A DNA stretch of 64,000 nt from Bacilli bacterium (lineage in GTDB: Bacteria; Bacillota_I; Bacilli_A; RFN20; CAG-826). Below the pieces are notes generated by a model, which was not told the DNA's origin, ran no database searches, and saw only the letters and a list, made by a program, of their open reading frames with translations. Shown here piece by piece: positions 24,375-33,387 of the stretch. A program made the translations under genes and the position numbers. The DNA is taken from assembly GCA_024408335.1 (NCBI GenBank), contig JAKSVB010000006.1:40630-104629 (forward strand). The letters are read 5' to 3'. The number at the start of each line of letters is the position of its first letter. The stretch's first letter is position 1.

Positions 24375-25382
24375 ATGAGCAAGAAAAACGAAGAAAGAGA
24401 AGAACTTGAATCCAGCGCATCAAATAACGCTGGCAAAGAATTCAAACCACTCCCACCAAAGCAACCTGAATCTGTAAGGCGTAAAAAAGCCAGAGCCAGA
24501 ACTTTGGCTGTTTTCGGTATGAGCTCAGCTCTCCTCATGCTTCTTATCATCATTGCTCTTCTTGGTCAGAACAATGGTAACTTCACCATCAAGATCGAAA
24601 AGGCTCAATTCCACCTCGCTCTTGGCAGCACCCTTACAAACAACAAAGGTGATGCCGATGTCAAAGATGGAAAAGCAGTCCTTATGGCAGAAGGATTCAA
24701 AGCAGCCGCTCCAATGAAAGCGGACAACCTTCCTGATGCCGATATCCTCGATGGAGATATCACCGATTCAACCCTTGAAGTCGTCAATAGACGTCCAGCT
24801 AACTTGGATGCTCAATTCGGCGTCGATGCTGATTATTCTTACAAGTACACCTTTTATCTCCAAAACACATCCTTCACCGAAGTAGGGCACATCAACTATT
24901 ACATTAACTTTGTTGATATCGTCGAGCCGTCGAACTTCCAGAACACAGGCCCGCTCGAAGACTTCGTCCGTGTTAGGGTTTATGACACCGTTTTCACTGG
25001 CACAACAATCAGCCACAATTTAGTTGGCACATACGCTCGCGAATCTCATAGAGCGTTCCCAGACAACGGCAATGAATTCATCACAAAGAATGCTGTTAAG
25101 GATGAGAACAAAGGCAAGTGTACAAACTTCATCAATGACCACACTGGCAACCCTAGAGATATGGTTGTCATGACAAACACCGTTGATATCCAGCCACGTG
25201 AAGTAAGACGTTATTCCGTCATCATTTGGCTCGAAGGTCATGATCCTGATTGCGATGGCGAAAACCCAGAGGGAGCAAAGCTCACTTTAGGCATGGGCTT
25301 TACCACCGATGATTTGAACTCATCGTGGATCAGCAGTTCTACGACCACAAGTGATTCAACAAGTTATGTTGAATCAAACTAG
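24375..25382 (+). CDS. Membrane-anchored extracellular protein of the riboswitch operon
   Basis: The 335-residue protein has a charged cytoplasmic N-terminus of about 42 residues, one membrane helix (about residues 45-65, LAVFGMSSALLMLLIIIALL) and a large outside domain with beta-strand pattern. The end contains VIIWLEGHDPDC, the same motif seen in the other secreted proteins of this region, and a Ser/Thr-rich tail. It looks like a type II-anchored base or adaptor for TasA-like fibres; that role is inferred. There is no clear Shine-Dalgarno before the ATG. It is the first gene of the eight-gene operon. Confidence 0.75.
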   Translation: MSKKNEEREELESSASNNAGKEFKPLPPKQPESVRRKKARARTLAVFGMSSALLMLLIIIALLGQNNGNFTIKIEKAQFHLALGSTLTNNKGDADVKDGKAVLMAEGFKAAAPMKADNLPDADILDGDITDSTLEVVNRRPANLDAQFGVDADYSYKYTFYLQNTSFTEVGHINYYINFVDIVEPSNFQNTGPLEDFVRVRVYDTVFTGTTISHNLVGTYARESHRAFPDNGNEFITKNAVKDENKGKCTNFINDHTGNPRDMVVMTNTVDIQPREVRRYSVIIWLEGHDPDCDGENPEGAKLTLGMGFTTDDLNSSWISSSTTTSDSTSYVESN

Positions 25383-26442
25383 AGAAAGGCAGGTTTTTAT
25401 TACGCGCGTACGTAAGGGAACAAGTGACAACAAAAGAAGAGTTAGTCTCGGAATGATGGGGCTAGCTGTTTTTTCCTTATCCCTTAGTGCATTCGTCACA
25501 TCAACCGCCGCATGGTTCAACGTCAGCCGCTTCCTCGAAGTCCAAAACCTCAGCGTTTCCCTTGTCGAACATTCAATCGAAATCGGCATGAGAGATAGCG
25601 ATGGCAATATCGTTTGGGGAGATAACGTGACTAACGACGAACAAGCATACCTCGATCCAGTATCCAGCATGTTCCAAGACAATTCGAACTATTCAAATAC
25701 TTCCTTCCCAACCTTAAGTAGCCAGTATAACTACGAATCAGGCCACGAAGTCACAAGCATCGCCACAAGCGGGTTCGTTTCTCTTGAATGCTATCTTAGA
25801 TGTGCAGTCCCAACATTCGTATATCTCGACACCCAAACATCGGTTACCGCTAATTCGTATCTTAATAGCATCAAATCGATGCAGCTTGGAGTCTCGGAAA
25901 GCGAGCTTAACAAAGTTCAAGACGCTCTCCGTGTCGCCTTCTATAGCGAAGATGGGTATTACGTCTATGAACCTAATGTATCTTCCCCAAGTCACACCAA
26001 ACTCGGTGGACTTCTCGATGTCGCGTTCTTTGATGGTTACTATGACTACGATAGAACCACAAAACAAGAGCTGTTATACGGGGAATATAACAGTGACGCT
26101 ACGCTGTTTTACGATGAGGCAGCCGATACCGATACACCTCACCCAGAAACTAATGATTTAGGTCTTGGTTTCAAAGGCAGCACCAAAGCAGGTGTCAAGC
26201 ATCTTGACATCGCTAAAAGCGAGAGCCTTGGTAACCTTCATATCAAAGAGGAGACCACATACACTCTTGCAGATCTTGGACTTGGTAATCAGGAAATCTG
26301 TTATCTTGAACCAGGAATCATCAAAAGACTTATAGTCACTTTCTATCTTGAAGGATGGGACAAAGACTGCGTGAGCACTCTAAGAGAATCCGCATTCGAT
26401 GCCCACATCGCCTTTAGAGGCTATCAAATGCCTCGTGACTAA
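25366..26442 (+). CDS. TasA/camelysin-like secreted protein of the riboswitch operon
   Basis: The protein (358 residues from the ATG at 25366; a GTG at 25351 is possible) has a long basic n-region, a hydrophobic core (MGLAVFSLSLSAFVTSTAAWFNV) and a beta-rich mature part. The core-to-mature junction and the C-terminal FYLEGWDKDC motif match the other three secreted proteins here. It overlaps the preceding gene, which indicates translational coupling. It is probably a substrate of the SipW-like peptidase encoded four genes later. The start codon is the uncertain part. Confidence 0.72.
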   Translation: MLNQTRERQVFITRVRKGTSDNKRRVSLGMMGLAVFSLSLSAFVTSTAAWFNVSRFLEVQNLSVSLVEHSIEIGMRDSDGNIVWGDNVTNDEQAYLDPVSSMFQDNSNYSNTSFPTLSSQYNYESGHEVTSIATSGFVSLECYLRCAVPTFVYLDTQTSVTANSYLNSIKSMQLGVSESELNKVQDALRVAFYSEDGYYVYEPNVSSPSHTKLGGLLDVAFFDGYYDYDRTTKQELLYGEYNSDATLFYDEAADTDTPHPETNDLGLGFKGSTKAGVKHLDIAKSESLGNLHIKEETTYTLADLGLGNQEICYLEPGIIKRLIVTFYLEGWDKDCVSTLRESAFDAHIAFRGYQMPRD

Positions 26443-26462
26443 GAGAGGAGAGTCTAGAGACA

Positions 26463-28049
26463 ATGGACAGTTATTTCAATTACCTAAGGCAAATGGTCAC
26501 CATCTTCTTCTCAGACCTTGGAAGATGGTTCTACGCCACATTTGCCGCTCCATGGGAAGTCGTCCCTAACAATTTCAAAACCTATGGCGACACCCTTGCT
26601 AACTTCCAAGGAAACTTCGGTTTCGTTGGTTGGTTATTCTTTATTCTTTTCGCAGTGTTACTTGTCGCTGCGCTTGGCGCTTTAGTGCTTCTTATCGTTT
26701 GGTTCTTAAGAAAATACATCAAGTTCTATAAGACCGAGATCGATAGAGAAAAGCTCAAAGAAGAAATTCAAAACCTCCAAATCGAGCTTTATAACGCCTC
26801 ACAAGAAAAGAACAGAATCTTAGGTCTCCAGTTCGATTCCCTTGGACTTACTCCAAATGAAGGGATCGCTTTCAATAAGGAAACAATCACCGAAAGTGCT
26901 GATGAAAACGCAATCGACGGAGAAGCAGTGGATGAAGAAACTCCAAAAGCAAAAGAAGTACGTTTCCCACGTTTAATCAACGTTGACGAAAGATATGAGA
27001 ACATCAATGTCACTTGTGAGCTTCCTGCTGACGCCACCGACATTTCTCTTCAAGGCATCGTCGAAAGATTCCGCGACTACGCCGCAAGCCAACTTAGACT
27101 TTATTACACCATCCCTTCGATGCGTGCGTTCTTCGCATCAATGGGTACAGGTAAAATCATCATTTTGGAAGGTATTTCAGGTACAGGTAAAACCTCTCTC
27201 CCTTACGCCCTTGGTAAATTCTTCCAAAATGGCTGTACCATCTGTTCAGTCCAACCTTCCTGGCGTGACCGTTCAGAACTCTTAGGCTTCTACAATGACT
27301 TCACAAAGAAGTTCACCGAAACAGAATTCCTCCGTTCCATCTATGAAGCCACATTCCGTAATGACTGTAACTTAATCGTCCTCGACGAAATGAACATCGC
27401 TCGTATCGAGTACTATTTCGCCGAATTCCTTTCCATCATGGAAATGCCTAACCCATCCGCTTGGAACATCGATCTTATCTCCTCTCCACAAAAAGACGAT
27501 CCTAAGCACCTTCACGATGGTAAGCTCCTCATCCCTCAAAACTGCTGGTTCATCGGTACCGCTAATAACGATGACTCGACATTCACCATCACCGATAAGG
27601 TCTATGACCGTGCTATGTCGCTCTTCTTCGATAATAAAGGTATTGCTTTCGAAGCACCTTTCACCGAAGCCCTCCCTCTCCCATTCGATTACCTCCAAAA
27701 GCTCTTTGAAGACGCTAAAGTCAATTACCCATTATCCGCTAAGACAATGGAGAAATTCACCGAACTCGATGACTTTGTCATTGAGCACTTCAAACTCGCA
27801 TTTGGTAACCGTATCTTGAAGCAACTTAACGCATTCGTTCCTTGCTACGTTGCAACAGGTGGCACCGAGCTCGAAGGCGTTGACTATATCTTCGCAACAA
27901 AGATTCTTAAGAAATTCGAATCCCTTAACATCGCTCACTTACGTGACGATCTTATCGAGCTTGACGCCAAACTCACCAAACTCTTTGGTAAGAATGAATT
28001 CAAGATGGCTAAAGCCAAGATCGCAGGATTCCTTAAAGACGTCGGCTAA
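26463..28049 (+). CDS. Membrane-anchored McrB-like AAA+ ATPase
   Basis: The 528-residue protein has a membrane segment at about residues 55-82, a coiled-coil stretch (about 90-120), and a MoxR/McrB-type AAA+ domain with Walker A GISGTGKT (237-244), Walker B LIVLDEM (304-310), and sensor GTANNDDSTFTITDKVYDRA. McrB relatives are known in restriction (with McrC) and in MoxR chaperone roles. Here the partner is a DUF2357-like protein and the setting is a surface-fibre operon, so membrane-side assembly or remodelling is the inference. GGAGAG precedes the ATG. Confidence 0.85.
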   Translation: MDSYFNYLRQMVTIFFSDLGRWFYATFAAPWEVVPNNFKTYGDTLANFQGNFGFVGWLFFILFAVLLVAALGALVLLIVWFLRKYIKFYKTEIDREKLKEEIQNLQIELYNASQEKNRILGLQFDSLGLTPNEGIAFNKETITESADENAIDGEAVDEETPKAKEVRFPRLINVDERYENINVTCELPADATDISLQGIVERFRDYAASQLRLYYTIPSMRAFFASMGTGKIIILEGISGTGKTSLPYALGKFFQNGCTICSVQPSWRDRSELLGFYNDFTKKFTETEFLRSIYEATFRNDCNLIVLDEMNIARIEYYFAEFLSIMEMPNPSAWNIDLISSPQKDDPKHLHDGKLLIPQNCWFIGTANNDDSTFTITDKVYDRAMSLFFDNKGIAFEAPFTEALPLPFDYLQKLFEDAKVNYPLSAKTMEKFTELDDFVIEHFKLAFGNRILKQLNAFVPCYVATGGTELEGVDYIFATKILKKFESLNIAHLRDDLIELDAKLTKLFGKNEFKMAKAKIAGFLKDVG

Positions 28050-28062
28050 AGGATAAACAAAG

Positions 28063-30033
28063 ATGGCCAAGAAAGTCGCTCCGTTAAAACAGGTTCATAA
28101 AGCCTACCAAACTAAGATGGATGCCCTCATTAGAGGCAGCCAAGCTTTCAGTTCGTTCGTAGACACCATCAGAACTACTGGTGAGAACAGTGTTTTTCAG
28201 CGCTCCCGTATTGAAAATAAGACCTACGATGAGAAGTGGGTCGAAGAGCTTTCAATCGGCTTCGATGCCATCGATAGAATCATCGCTCACCCTCGTACCT
28301 TCATTAAGGAAACGCAGGACCTAGTTCTTGCTGGCCAAGCCAAAAAAATCAATTCAACCTCCATTCGTCACCTTGCTTCGCATACTCAGTACATACACGG
28401 CATCAATGACGAAGGAACAATCATCCCAGAACGTATTCTTTCAATCGGAAGCGACGTCGATGTCCAAATCTATGAGAACCGCGTTTTGATGTCTCTCATC
28501 CAACGTCTTACCTTCTTCGTTGAGAAACGTGTCCAGTTCATCTCAAGCAAAGGCGAGACCCGTAACTCAGACGTCCTTTTCATGCACTCAAAGACCGAAA
28601 TCGATGGAGTCCGTTACGAAGTCGATAATAGAGTCAAGATCTCAGTAGCCAGTAACGATAATGGCGACTACGAGAAGAACATGAAATTACTTGAGAAGAT
28701 CAAAAACTTAAGTGACCGTGTGAACTTCTACATCAAATCCCCGTTCATGAAGGATATGGAAGGCGCCAAAAGCGTGCACTCCCCACTTGCGATGACAAAC
28801 CTTCTTCTCAAGAACCCTGATTATCATAAGATCGCCGTCCTTTGGAAGTTCATGGATACATATACCAAACTCGGTATCTCTTTCGATATCGAAGAGACCA
28901 AAGGCGAATTCGATGAAGCGTATTTCAATGAGATCTATGGTCTTACTGCAGCATCCCTTGCCACCCTTCAATCAAAGATATATCAAGATCACAATATCGC
29001 CTTAAAAGCAGAAGATGGCGAAGAAAAAGAGAAACCATACACGAAGACCTTCGAACCAAAGGTCATGCTTTCTCTTGATGACGAAGTCTTCCTCACCCAT
29101 AAATTCCGTTATGACCAGTTCCCAGAGCATGAGCACCTAAGAACCGAGCCAATTAGAGACGACGATGAAATGGAAGATTTCGCCTGGACGCCAGAAGAAG
29201 TCAAAACCTTCAAAGAAACAGACAAAGAATACTATGGCGCTGAGCTTCTTGAAGCCAAAGAAAGACGTGAACTCGCGGATAAAGAAAGAACCGCGATGGA
29301 TAACGAAGCGATGATAAAGGATCTCGAAGCCCGTAAGGAAAGAGATAGACTCGCTGAAGAAGAACGCGCTGCCGAAGAAGCTAGAAGAATCGCGGAAGAA
29401 AAACGCGCTCTCGAAGAACTCGAAGAAGCAACTAGACGTGATGCTGAGGAGCGACTCTTAGAAGAGAATGCACGTTTAGAAGAAGCTAGAAAACGTATCT
29501 TAGAAATGGCTAAGGAAGATGAAGCCCTAGACAATTCCATCGCTGACTCACTTCATAAGAAAGCGGAACGTAAAGACGAAGAGCCACAAGAAGAAACAAA
29601 AGAAATTAATGAGTTCGCTCCAAAAGAAGATGACCTCAAAAACGCCTTTGGACGTGTTTCTTTCGCTGCAGGCAAACTCCAAGACGAACTCGAAGAAGCA
29701 AAACGCAAATTAGAAGAAAAAGACGCGATCATCGCTGCGCTTGAAGCGAAGCTTAATAATAAAGAAGAAAGCAAAGAAGAAGGCGTCACTAAGCTCGTAT
29801 ACGAAAACGGACCAGAGATCATTTATGTCCCTGTTCCAGATTTCGGAAACGAAGAAAAGAAAGACCAACCAAAGGTTGAAGAGCCAAAAGTTGAAGAACC
29901 AATAATAGAAGAAAAGAAAGAAGAACCAGAGGTCAAAGAGAATAAGCCAAAGGTCCTTCGCGTTCGTATTGGTAAAGCTCATAATAGCGATGAAAAGAAA
30001 GTAAGCAAGAAACGCTTAAGAATCAGGAAGTAA
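28063..30033 (+). CDS. DUF2357-like protein with long coiled coil
   Basis: The 656-residue protein has an N-terminal region of about 370 residues resembling DUF2357 proteins (RHLASHTQYI, IYENRVLMSLIQRLTFFVEKRV). In other genomes that family is encoded beside McrB-like ATPases and is linked to PD-(D/E)XK nuclease folds. I see no clear nuclease motif. Residues about 400-590 are Glu/Lys/Arg-rich heptads (coiled coil), and the tail is highly basic (KKVSKKRLRIRK). AAAGGAT lies before the ATG. It is probably the functional partner of the AAA+ protein just upstream. Confidence 0.7.
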   Translation: MAKKVAPLKQVHKAYQTKMDALIRGSQAFSSFVDTIRTTGENSVFQRSRIENKTYDEKWVEELSIGFDAIDRIIAHPRTFIKETQDLVLAGQAKKINSTSIRHLASHTQYIHGINDEGTIIPERILSIGSDVDVQIYENRVLMSLIQRLTFFVEKRVQFISSKGETRNSDVLFMHSKTEIDGVRYEVDNRVKISVASNDNGDYEKNMKLLEKIKNLSDRVNFYIKSPFMKDMEGAKSVHSPLAMTNLLLKNPDYHKIAVLWKFMDTYTKLGISFDIEETKGEFDEAYFNEIYGLTAASLATLQSKIYQDHNIALKAEDGEEKEKPYTKTFEPKVMLSLDDEVFLTHKFRYDQFPEHEHLRTEPIRDDDEMEDFAWTPEEVKTFKETDKEYYGAELLEAKERRELADKERTAMDNEAMIKDLEARKERDRLAEEERAAEEARRIAEEKRALEELEEATRRDAEERLLEENARLEEARKRILEMAKEDEALDNSIADSLHKKAERKDEEPQEETKEINEFAPKEDDLKNAFGRVSFAAGKLQDELEEAKRKLEEKDAIIAALEAKLNNKEESKEEGVTKLVYENGPEIIYVPVPDFGNEEKKDQPKVEEPKVEEPIIEEKKEEPEVKENKPKVLRVRIGKAHNSDEKKVSKKRLRIRK

Positions 30034-30042
30034 GGAACGAAT

Positions 30043-31071
30043 ATGGCAGAAAAGAAGCAGAAGAAGCTATTCACCAAGATCGTCGATATCGTTCTTGGAC
30101 TTCTCATAGTAGGCGTAATCGGTCTTCAAGTGGACATGATGCTTACGAAGAAGGATAACTACAATGTGCCTTCTCTTTTCGGCTATTCCTTCATGGAAGT
30201 CTTAACTGACTCAATGGAAGGCACAAACAGTGATTCATTTGACGCTGGAGAAGGCGTCATCATCCAAAAGAAAAAGGAAGTGAAACCAGATGACGTCATC
30301 ACTTTCTTTAGCGTAGATATCAAGTGCTGCGTATCCCATAGAGTGAAGGAAATCGTATATTCTCCAGCCTCACCAGCGGAAAAAGGCAAATTCATCGTTT
30401 CAAGCTCTCTTGAATATTCCTTTGACCGCGTTACTTGGATTAAGGGAGGAGAAGAAGTAGAAAGAAGTCACGAAGAAGGAGGCTTCTACGCTAGAGAGAT
30501 ATCAAGCACCGACAAGAAAGAACCAGAAGTCTGGCACGATATCCCTGCATATTCCGAGAATCAAAAAATCACATATTACACCTGTGGCGATAACCTCTCC
30601 GCCAACTGGTATATCGAAGCAACAGGACACGCAGTCGCTAGCTCATATAGAGATACGGTCGATTCCAAATATTATGTTGGTACCATCGTATCCCATAATA
30701 AGGCTCTTGGCGTTGCCCTTAACGTCTTCCAAAGTGGTTGGTTCATACCAACTGCCGTTATGGTTCCAATCCTCATCATCGCCATAATGTCAGTCATCGA
30801 CTTCGTTAAAACCGCAAGGCAAGAACAAAAAGAAGAAGATGAACGCATTAGACAAGAGATGATTGCAGCAGGGGTAGACCCTAATGACGAAAGAGCAGTC
30901 TTCATCTTCACTGAGAAAGCCAAATACAGAATCGATATGGAAAAAGAGCTTGAAGCGCTTAAGAAAGAACAAAAGGAGATCTATATGAAGGAACTTAGCA
31001 AAGCTAAGGAAGAACTTCTTAAGGACCCTGAATTCCTAGCGTTACTTGCTAGCAAGAAGGAGGGTGAATAA
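30043..31071 (+). CDS. sipW: SipW-like (ER-type) signal peptidase I
   Basis: The 342-residue protein has an N-terminal membrane helix (about 12-34), the catalytic-serine motif TDSMEG (Ser57) and, in place of the usual Lys, a His in CCVSHRV (His99). The Ser-His arrangement is that of SipW/ER-type peptidases, which in Bacillus process TasA and TapA. A second helix (about 231-255) and a long charged coiled-coil tail follow, making it much longer than SipW. Its neighbours include four TasA/camelysin-like candidates, which supports its substrate choice. Confidence 0.85.
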   Translation: MAEKKQKKLFTKIVDIVLGLLIVGVIGLQVDMMLTKKDNYNVPSLFGYSFMEVLTDSMEGTNSDSFDAGEGVIIQKKKEVKPDDVITFFSVDIKCCVSHRVKEIVYSPASPAEKGKFIVSSSLEYSFDRVTWIKGGEEVERSHEEGGFYAREISSTDKKEPEVWHDIPAYSENQKITYYTCGDNLSANWYIEATGHAVASSYRDTVDSKYYVGTIVSHNKALGVALNVFQSGWFIPTAVMVPILIIAIMSVIDFVKTARQEQKEEDERIRQEMIAAGVDPNDERAVFIFTEKAKYRIDMEKELEALKKEQKEIYMKELSKAKEELLKDPEFLALLASKKEGE

Positions 31072-31073
31072 GT

Positions 31074-32648
31074 ATGTTCCGTTTATTTAACCTATTCGCT
31101 TACCGCGTCCCTTATAAGAGACATAGAGCGGTCATGCACGCCTTGTACACCGCTCTCTTTGTCTTCGTCGTCATCACTTTCATCATCCTTTCCGTCACCA
31201 TCAAAGGAGAAGAAAGCAAAGTCCTTAATGCCTTTAGTATGGCCTTTGGCATCCTCGACGCTCTTCTTATGTTTGCCGTCATCATATATTCAAGAATCCT
31301 TGCTGTATCAAAGGCGGAATATGACAACATCAGTGAGCACTTCGAGAACACCCACTTCGTATATAACGAAACCATCATCCGTTCCTTCATCCAAAAAAGA
31401 CTTAGAAGAAAGAAAGCTAGAGGCGCTCTTTGCGTCATGGAAATCAAAGGCTTAACCAATATCCGTAACATCTTTGGCCAAGAGGGTATCAAAGTCCTTA
31501 ATGACACCATCTGCGACGTTCTTTCAAGAATGATCACCGATAACAAGAACTGCGCCTATGGCTTCTCCAACGTCAAAGGCTGGTTAATCTATAAGAAGAC
31601 CAAAGACGTCGAAAGCTATCTCGACGAAATTCGTGAGATCGTTTCCGAAATTAACGCCGCACTAGAAAAAGAAGGAAGACTCACTAACGTCGCTATCCTT
31701 TGCGGCGTATATTTCGCTAAAGGAAGAGACAAATTCTATGAAGTGTATTCAAAGGCTCAAGTCGCTTCGACATATAACATCCAATCCCGTATCGTTAGTG
31801 ATGCCGTTTTATATGACCCAGAAGAAATGACCGATAGAGAAGGTGAAAGAAACCTCTCTAATGAGCTTGGTAACGCCCTTAGCGAACAACAACTCCAAAT
31901 CTTCTATCAACCAAAGTATGACCTCCACGAAAAGAACTTCTTTGGCGCTGAAGCCTTAATCAGATGGAATCACCCTAACAGAGGCCTCGTCCCTCCATCT
32001 CTTTTCATTCCTTTCGCCGAACAATCAGGAAAGATCGTCGAAATCGATAAATACGTTTTCGAATCGGTATGCCGCGATATGGCAAAGTGGAAGAGAGAAG
32101 GAAAACGTATCCTTAAGGTCAGTATCAACCTTTCAAGAAAGACCGCTCTCGATAAAAACATTCTTTCCTTCTATCAAAGCGTCATGGACAAATACGACAT
32201 CGATCCTAAATACATCGACATCGAGCTTACTGAATCGATGGCAGCCCAAGACGCAGTCTTCGTCTCATCGATGATTAGAAAGATCAAAGCGATGAACGTC
32301 GAAACATCGATCGATGACTTCGGTACTGGATACTCATCATTAAACACCCTTAAGAAGATGCCTTTCGATACGCTTAAGATCGATAAGTCATTCGTCGATG
32401 AGGTTGAGCTTGACCAAAAGAGCCGCGACCTTCTTAGATGTATTAACGATATGGCTCACTCTCTTGGCATGAAGACCATCTGCGAAGGTATCGAAACAGA
32501 AGGCCAAGTCAATATCGTTGAAAAGCTTGGGGTAGATTACATCCAAGGCTACTATTTCAGCAAGCCTCTTAGCGAATTCGAATTCCAACGTTTCATCAAC
32601 AACAACGACTATGAGAAAATTAAAGAGAAAATGGAGGTAAAAGCATGA
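31074..32648 (+). CDS. GGDEF(degenerate)-EAL cyclic-di-GMP phosphodiesterase
   Basis: The 524-residue membrane protein has two N-terminal helices (about residues 20-75), a GGDEF-fold domain lacking the GGDEF signature, and a C-terminal EAL domain with an apparently complete active site: EALIRW, SINLS, ELTES, DDFGTGYSS, KIDKSF, EGIET and QGYYFSKPL. It should hydrolyse c-di-GMP to pGpG. It lies in an operon whose leader is a c-di-GMP riboswitch, so it can lower the signal that controls its own expression. It overlaps the next gene by ATGA. Confidence 0.92.
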   Translation: MFRLFNLFAYRVPYKRHRAVMHALYTALFVFVVITFIILSVTIKGEESKVLNAFSMAFGILDALLMFAVIIYSRILAVSKAEYDNISEHFENTHFVYNETIIRSFIQKRLRRKKARGALCVMEIKGLTNIRNIFGQEGIKVLNDTICDVLSRMITDNKNCAYGFSNVKGWLIYKKTKDVESYLDEIREIVSEINAALEKEGRLTNVAILCGVYFAKGRDKFYEVYSKAQVASTYNIQSRIVSDAVLYDPEEMTDREGERNLSNELGNALSEQQLQIFYQPKYDLHEKNFFGAEALIRWNHPNRGLVPPSLFIPFAEQSGKIVEIDKYVFESVCRDMAKWKREGKRILKVSINLSRKTALDKNILSFYQSVMDKYDIDPKYIDIELTESMAAQDAVFVSSMIRKIKAMNVETSIDDFGTGYSSLNTLKKMPFDTLKIDKSFVDEVELDQKSRDLLRCINDMAHSLGMKTICEGIETEGQVNIVEKLGVDYIQGYYFSKPLSEFEFQRFINNNDYEKIKEKMEVKA

Positions 32649-33376
32649 TCTGCATCATCGGTTCCACAAGTGACGATATCCTCTATTTCAAAGCGAAGAT
32701 TGAGAAGCTTGAAGAAGTAACCCTTCAAGGTTCTTTCAAAGTTTGGAAGGGTCTTATGTTTAGAGAAGAGACCATTCTTTGCGAAACTGGCCCATCGCTA
32801 ATCAACGCTGGAATATATATGAGTCTTATCATTGAGAAATTCGACCCATATATGGTCTTTAACGTCGGCTCAGTATATTCATTCAATGACCACCTTAGAC
32901 AAGGCGACCTTTTCATCGCTGATAGATACTATAATAGCGACGTCGATTTCACAGACACCAAAGGTGGAGTATATGGCCAAGTCCCAGGAGAACCTCCATT
33001 CATCGTCGCTGATACTAGCCTTAACGCGAATGCTGAAAAAGCCGCATACCTTATGACAACCCGTTATGTGCAGCGTGGCTTCCTTCTTAGTGGCTCTTCA
33101 TTCCATTTCGCACCTAACGCTATATCAAGCGTCGTTCAAAACCACTTCCTTGCCCAAACAGAAAACATGAGAGCATATGACAATAATAGCGAAGCCATCG
33201 CTAAAGTATGCCGTAACGCTCACGTAGCCCTTCTTACCATCAAAGCAGTAGCGATGCAAATGGGTAAAGAGAGAGAAAAAATCACCTACATCCGCGCCTC
33301 TTTAGAGATGATGCCAACAATCGGCAAGATCATCACTAAGATTCTCGCTAGCCGCACCGAGGATGTGCTTTTATAG
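32645..33376 (+). CDS. Degenerate MTA/SAH nucleosidase-fold protein
   Basis: The 243-residue protein has the phosphorylase/nucleosidase fold of MTA/SAH nucleosidase: VFNVGSVYSF, GDLFIADRYYNSDVDFT, GQVPGEPPF and a final AIAKVC...ALLTIKAVA. The catalytic features are missing: the MEGAA glutamate position reads NNSEA and the catalytic aspartate of the AISD motif is absent (AVAM). It is therefore probably a binding or scaffold protein. A nucleotide-related ligand in this c-di-GMP operon is a speculation. It overlaps the EAL gene by 4 bp. Confidence 0.75.
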   Translation: MICIIGSTSDDILYFKAKIEKLEEVTLQGSFKVWKGLMFREETILCETGPSLINAGIYMSLIIEKFDPYMVFNVGSVYSFNDHLRQGDLFIADRYYNSDVDFTDTKGGVYGQVPGEPPFIVADTSLNANAEKAAYLMTTRYVQRGFLLSGSSFHFAPNAISSVVQNHFLAQTENMRAYDNNSEAIAKVCRNAHVALLTIKAVAMQMGKEREKITYIRASLEMMPTIGKIITKILASRTEDVLL

Positions 33377-33387
33377 GAGAAACGACT

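Noticed and set aside
29232..29540. Minus-strand Ser/Arg-rich open frame
   Set aside because: Mirror of the Glu/Lys coiled coil of the 28063 gene; composition artefact.
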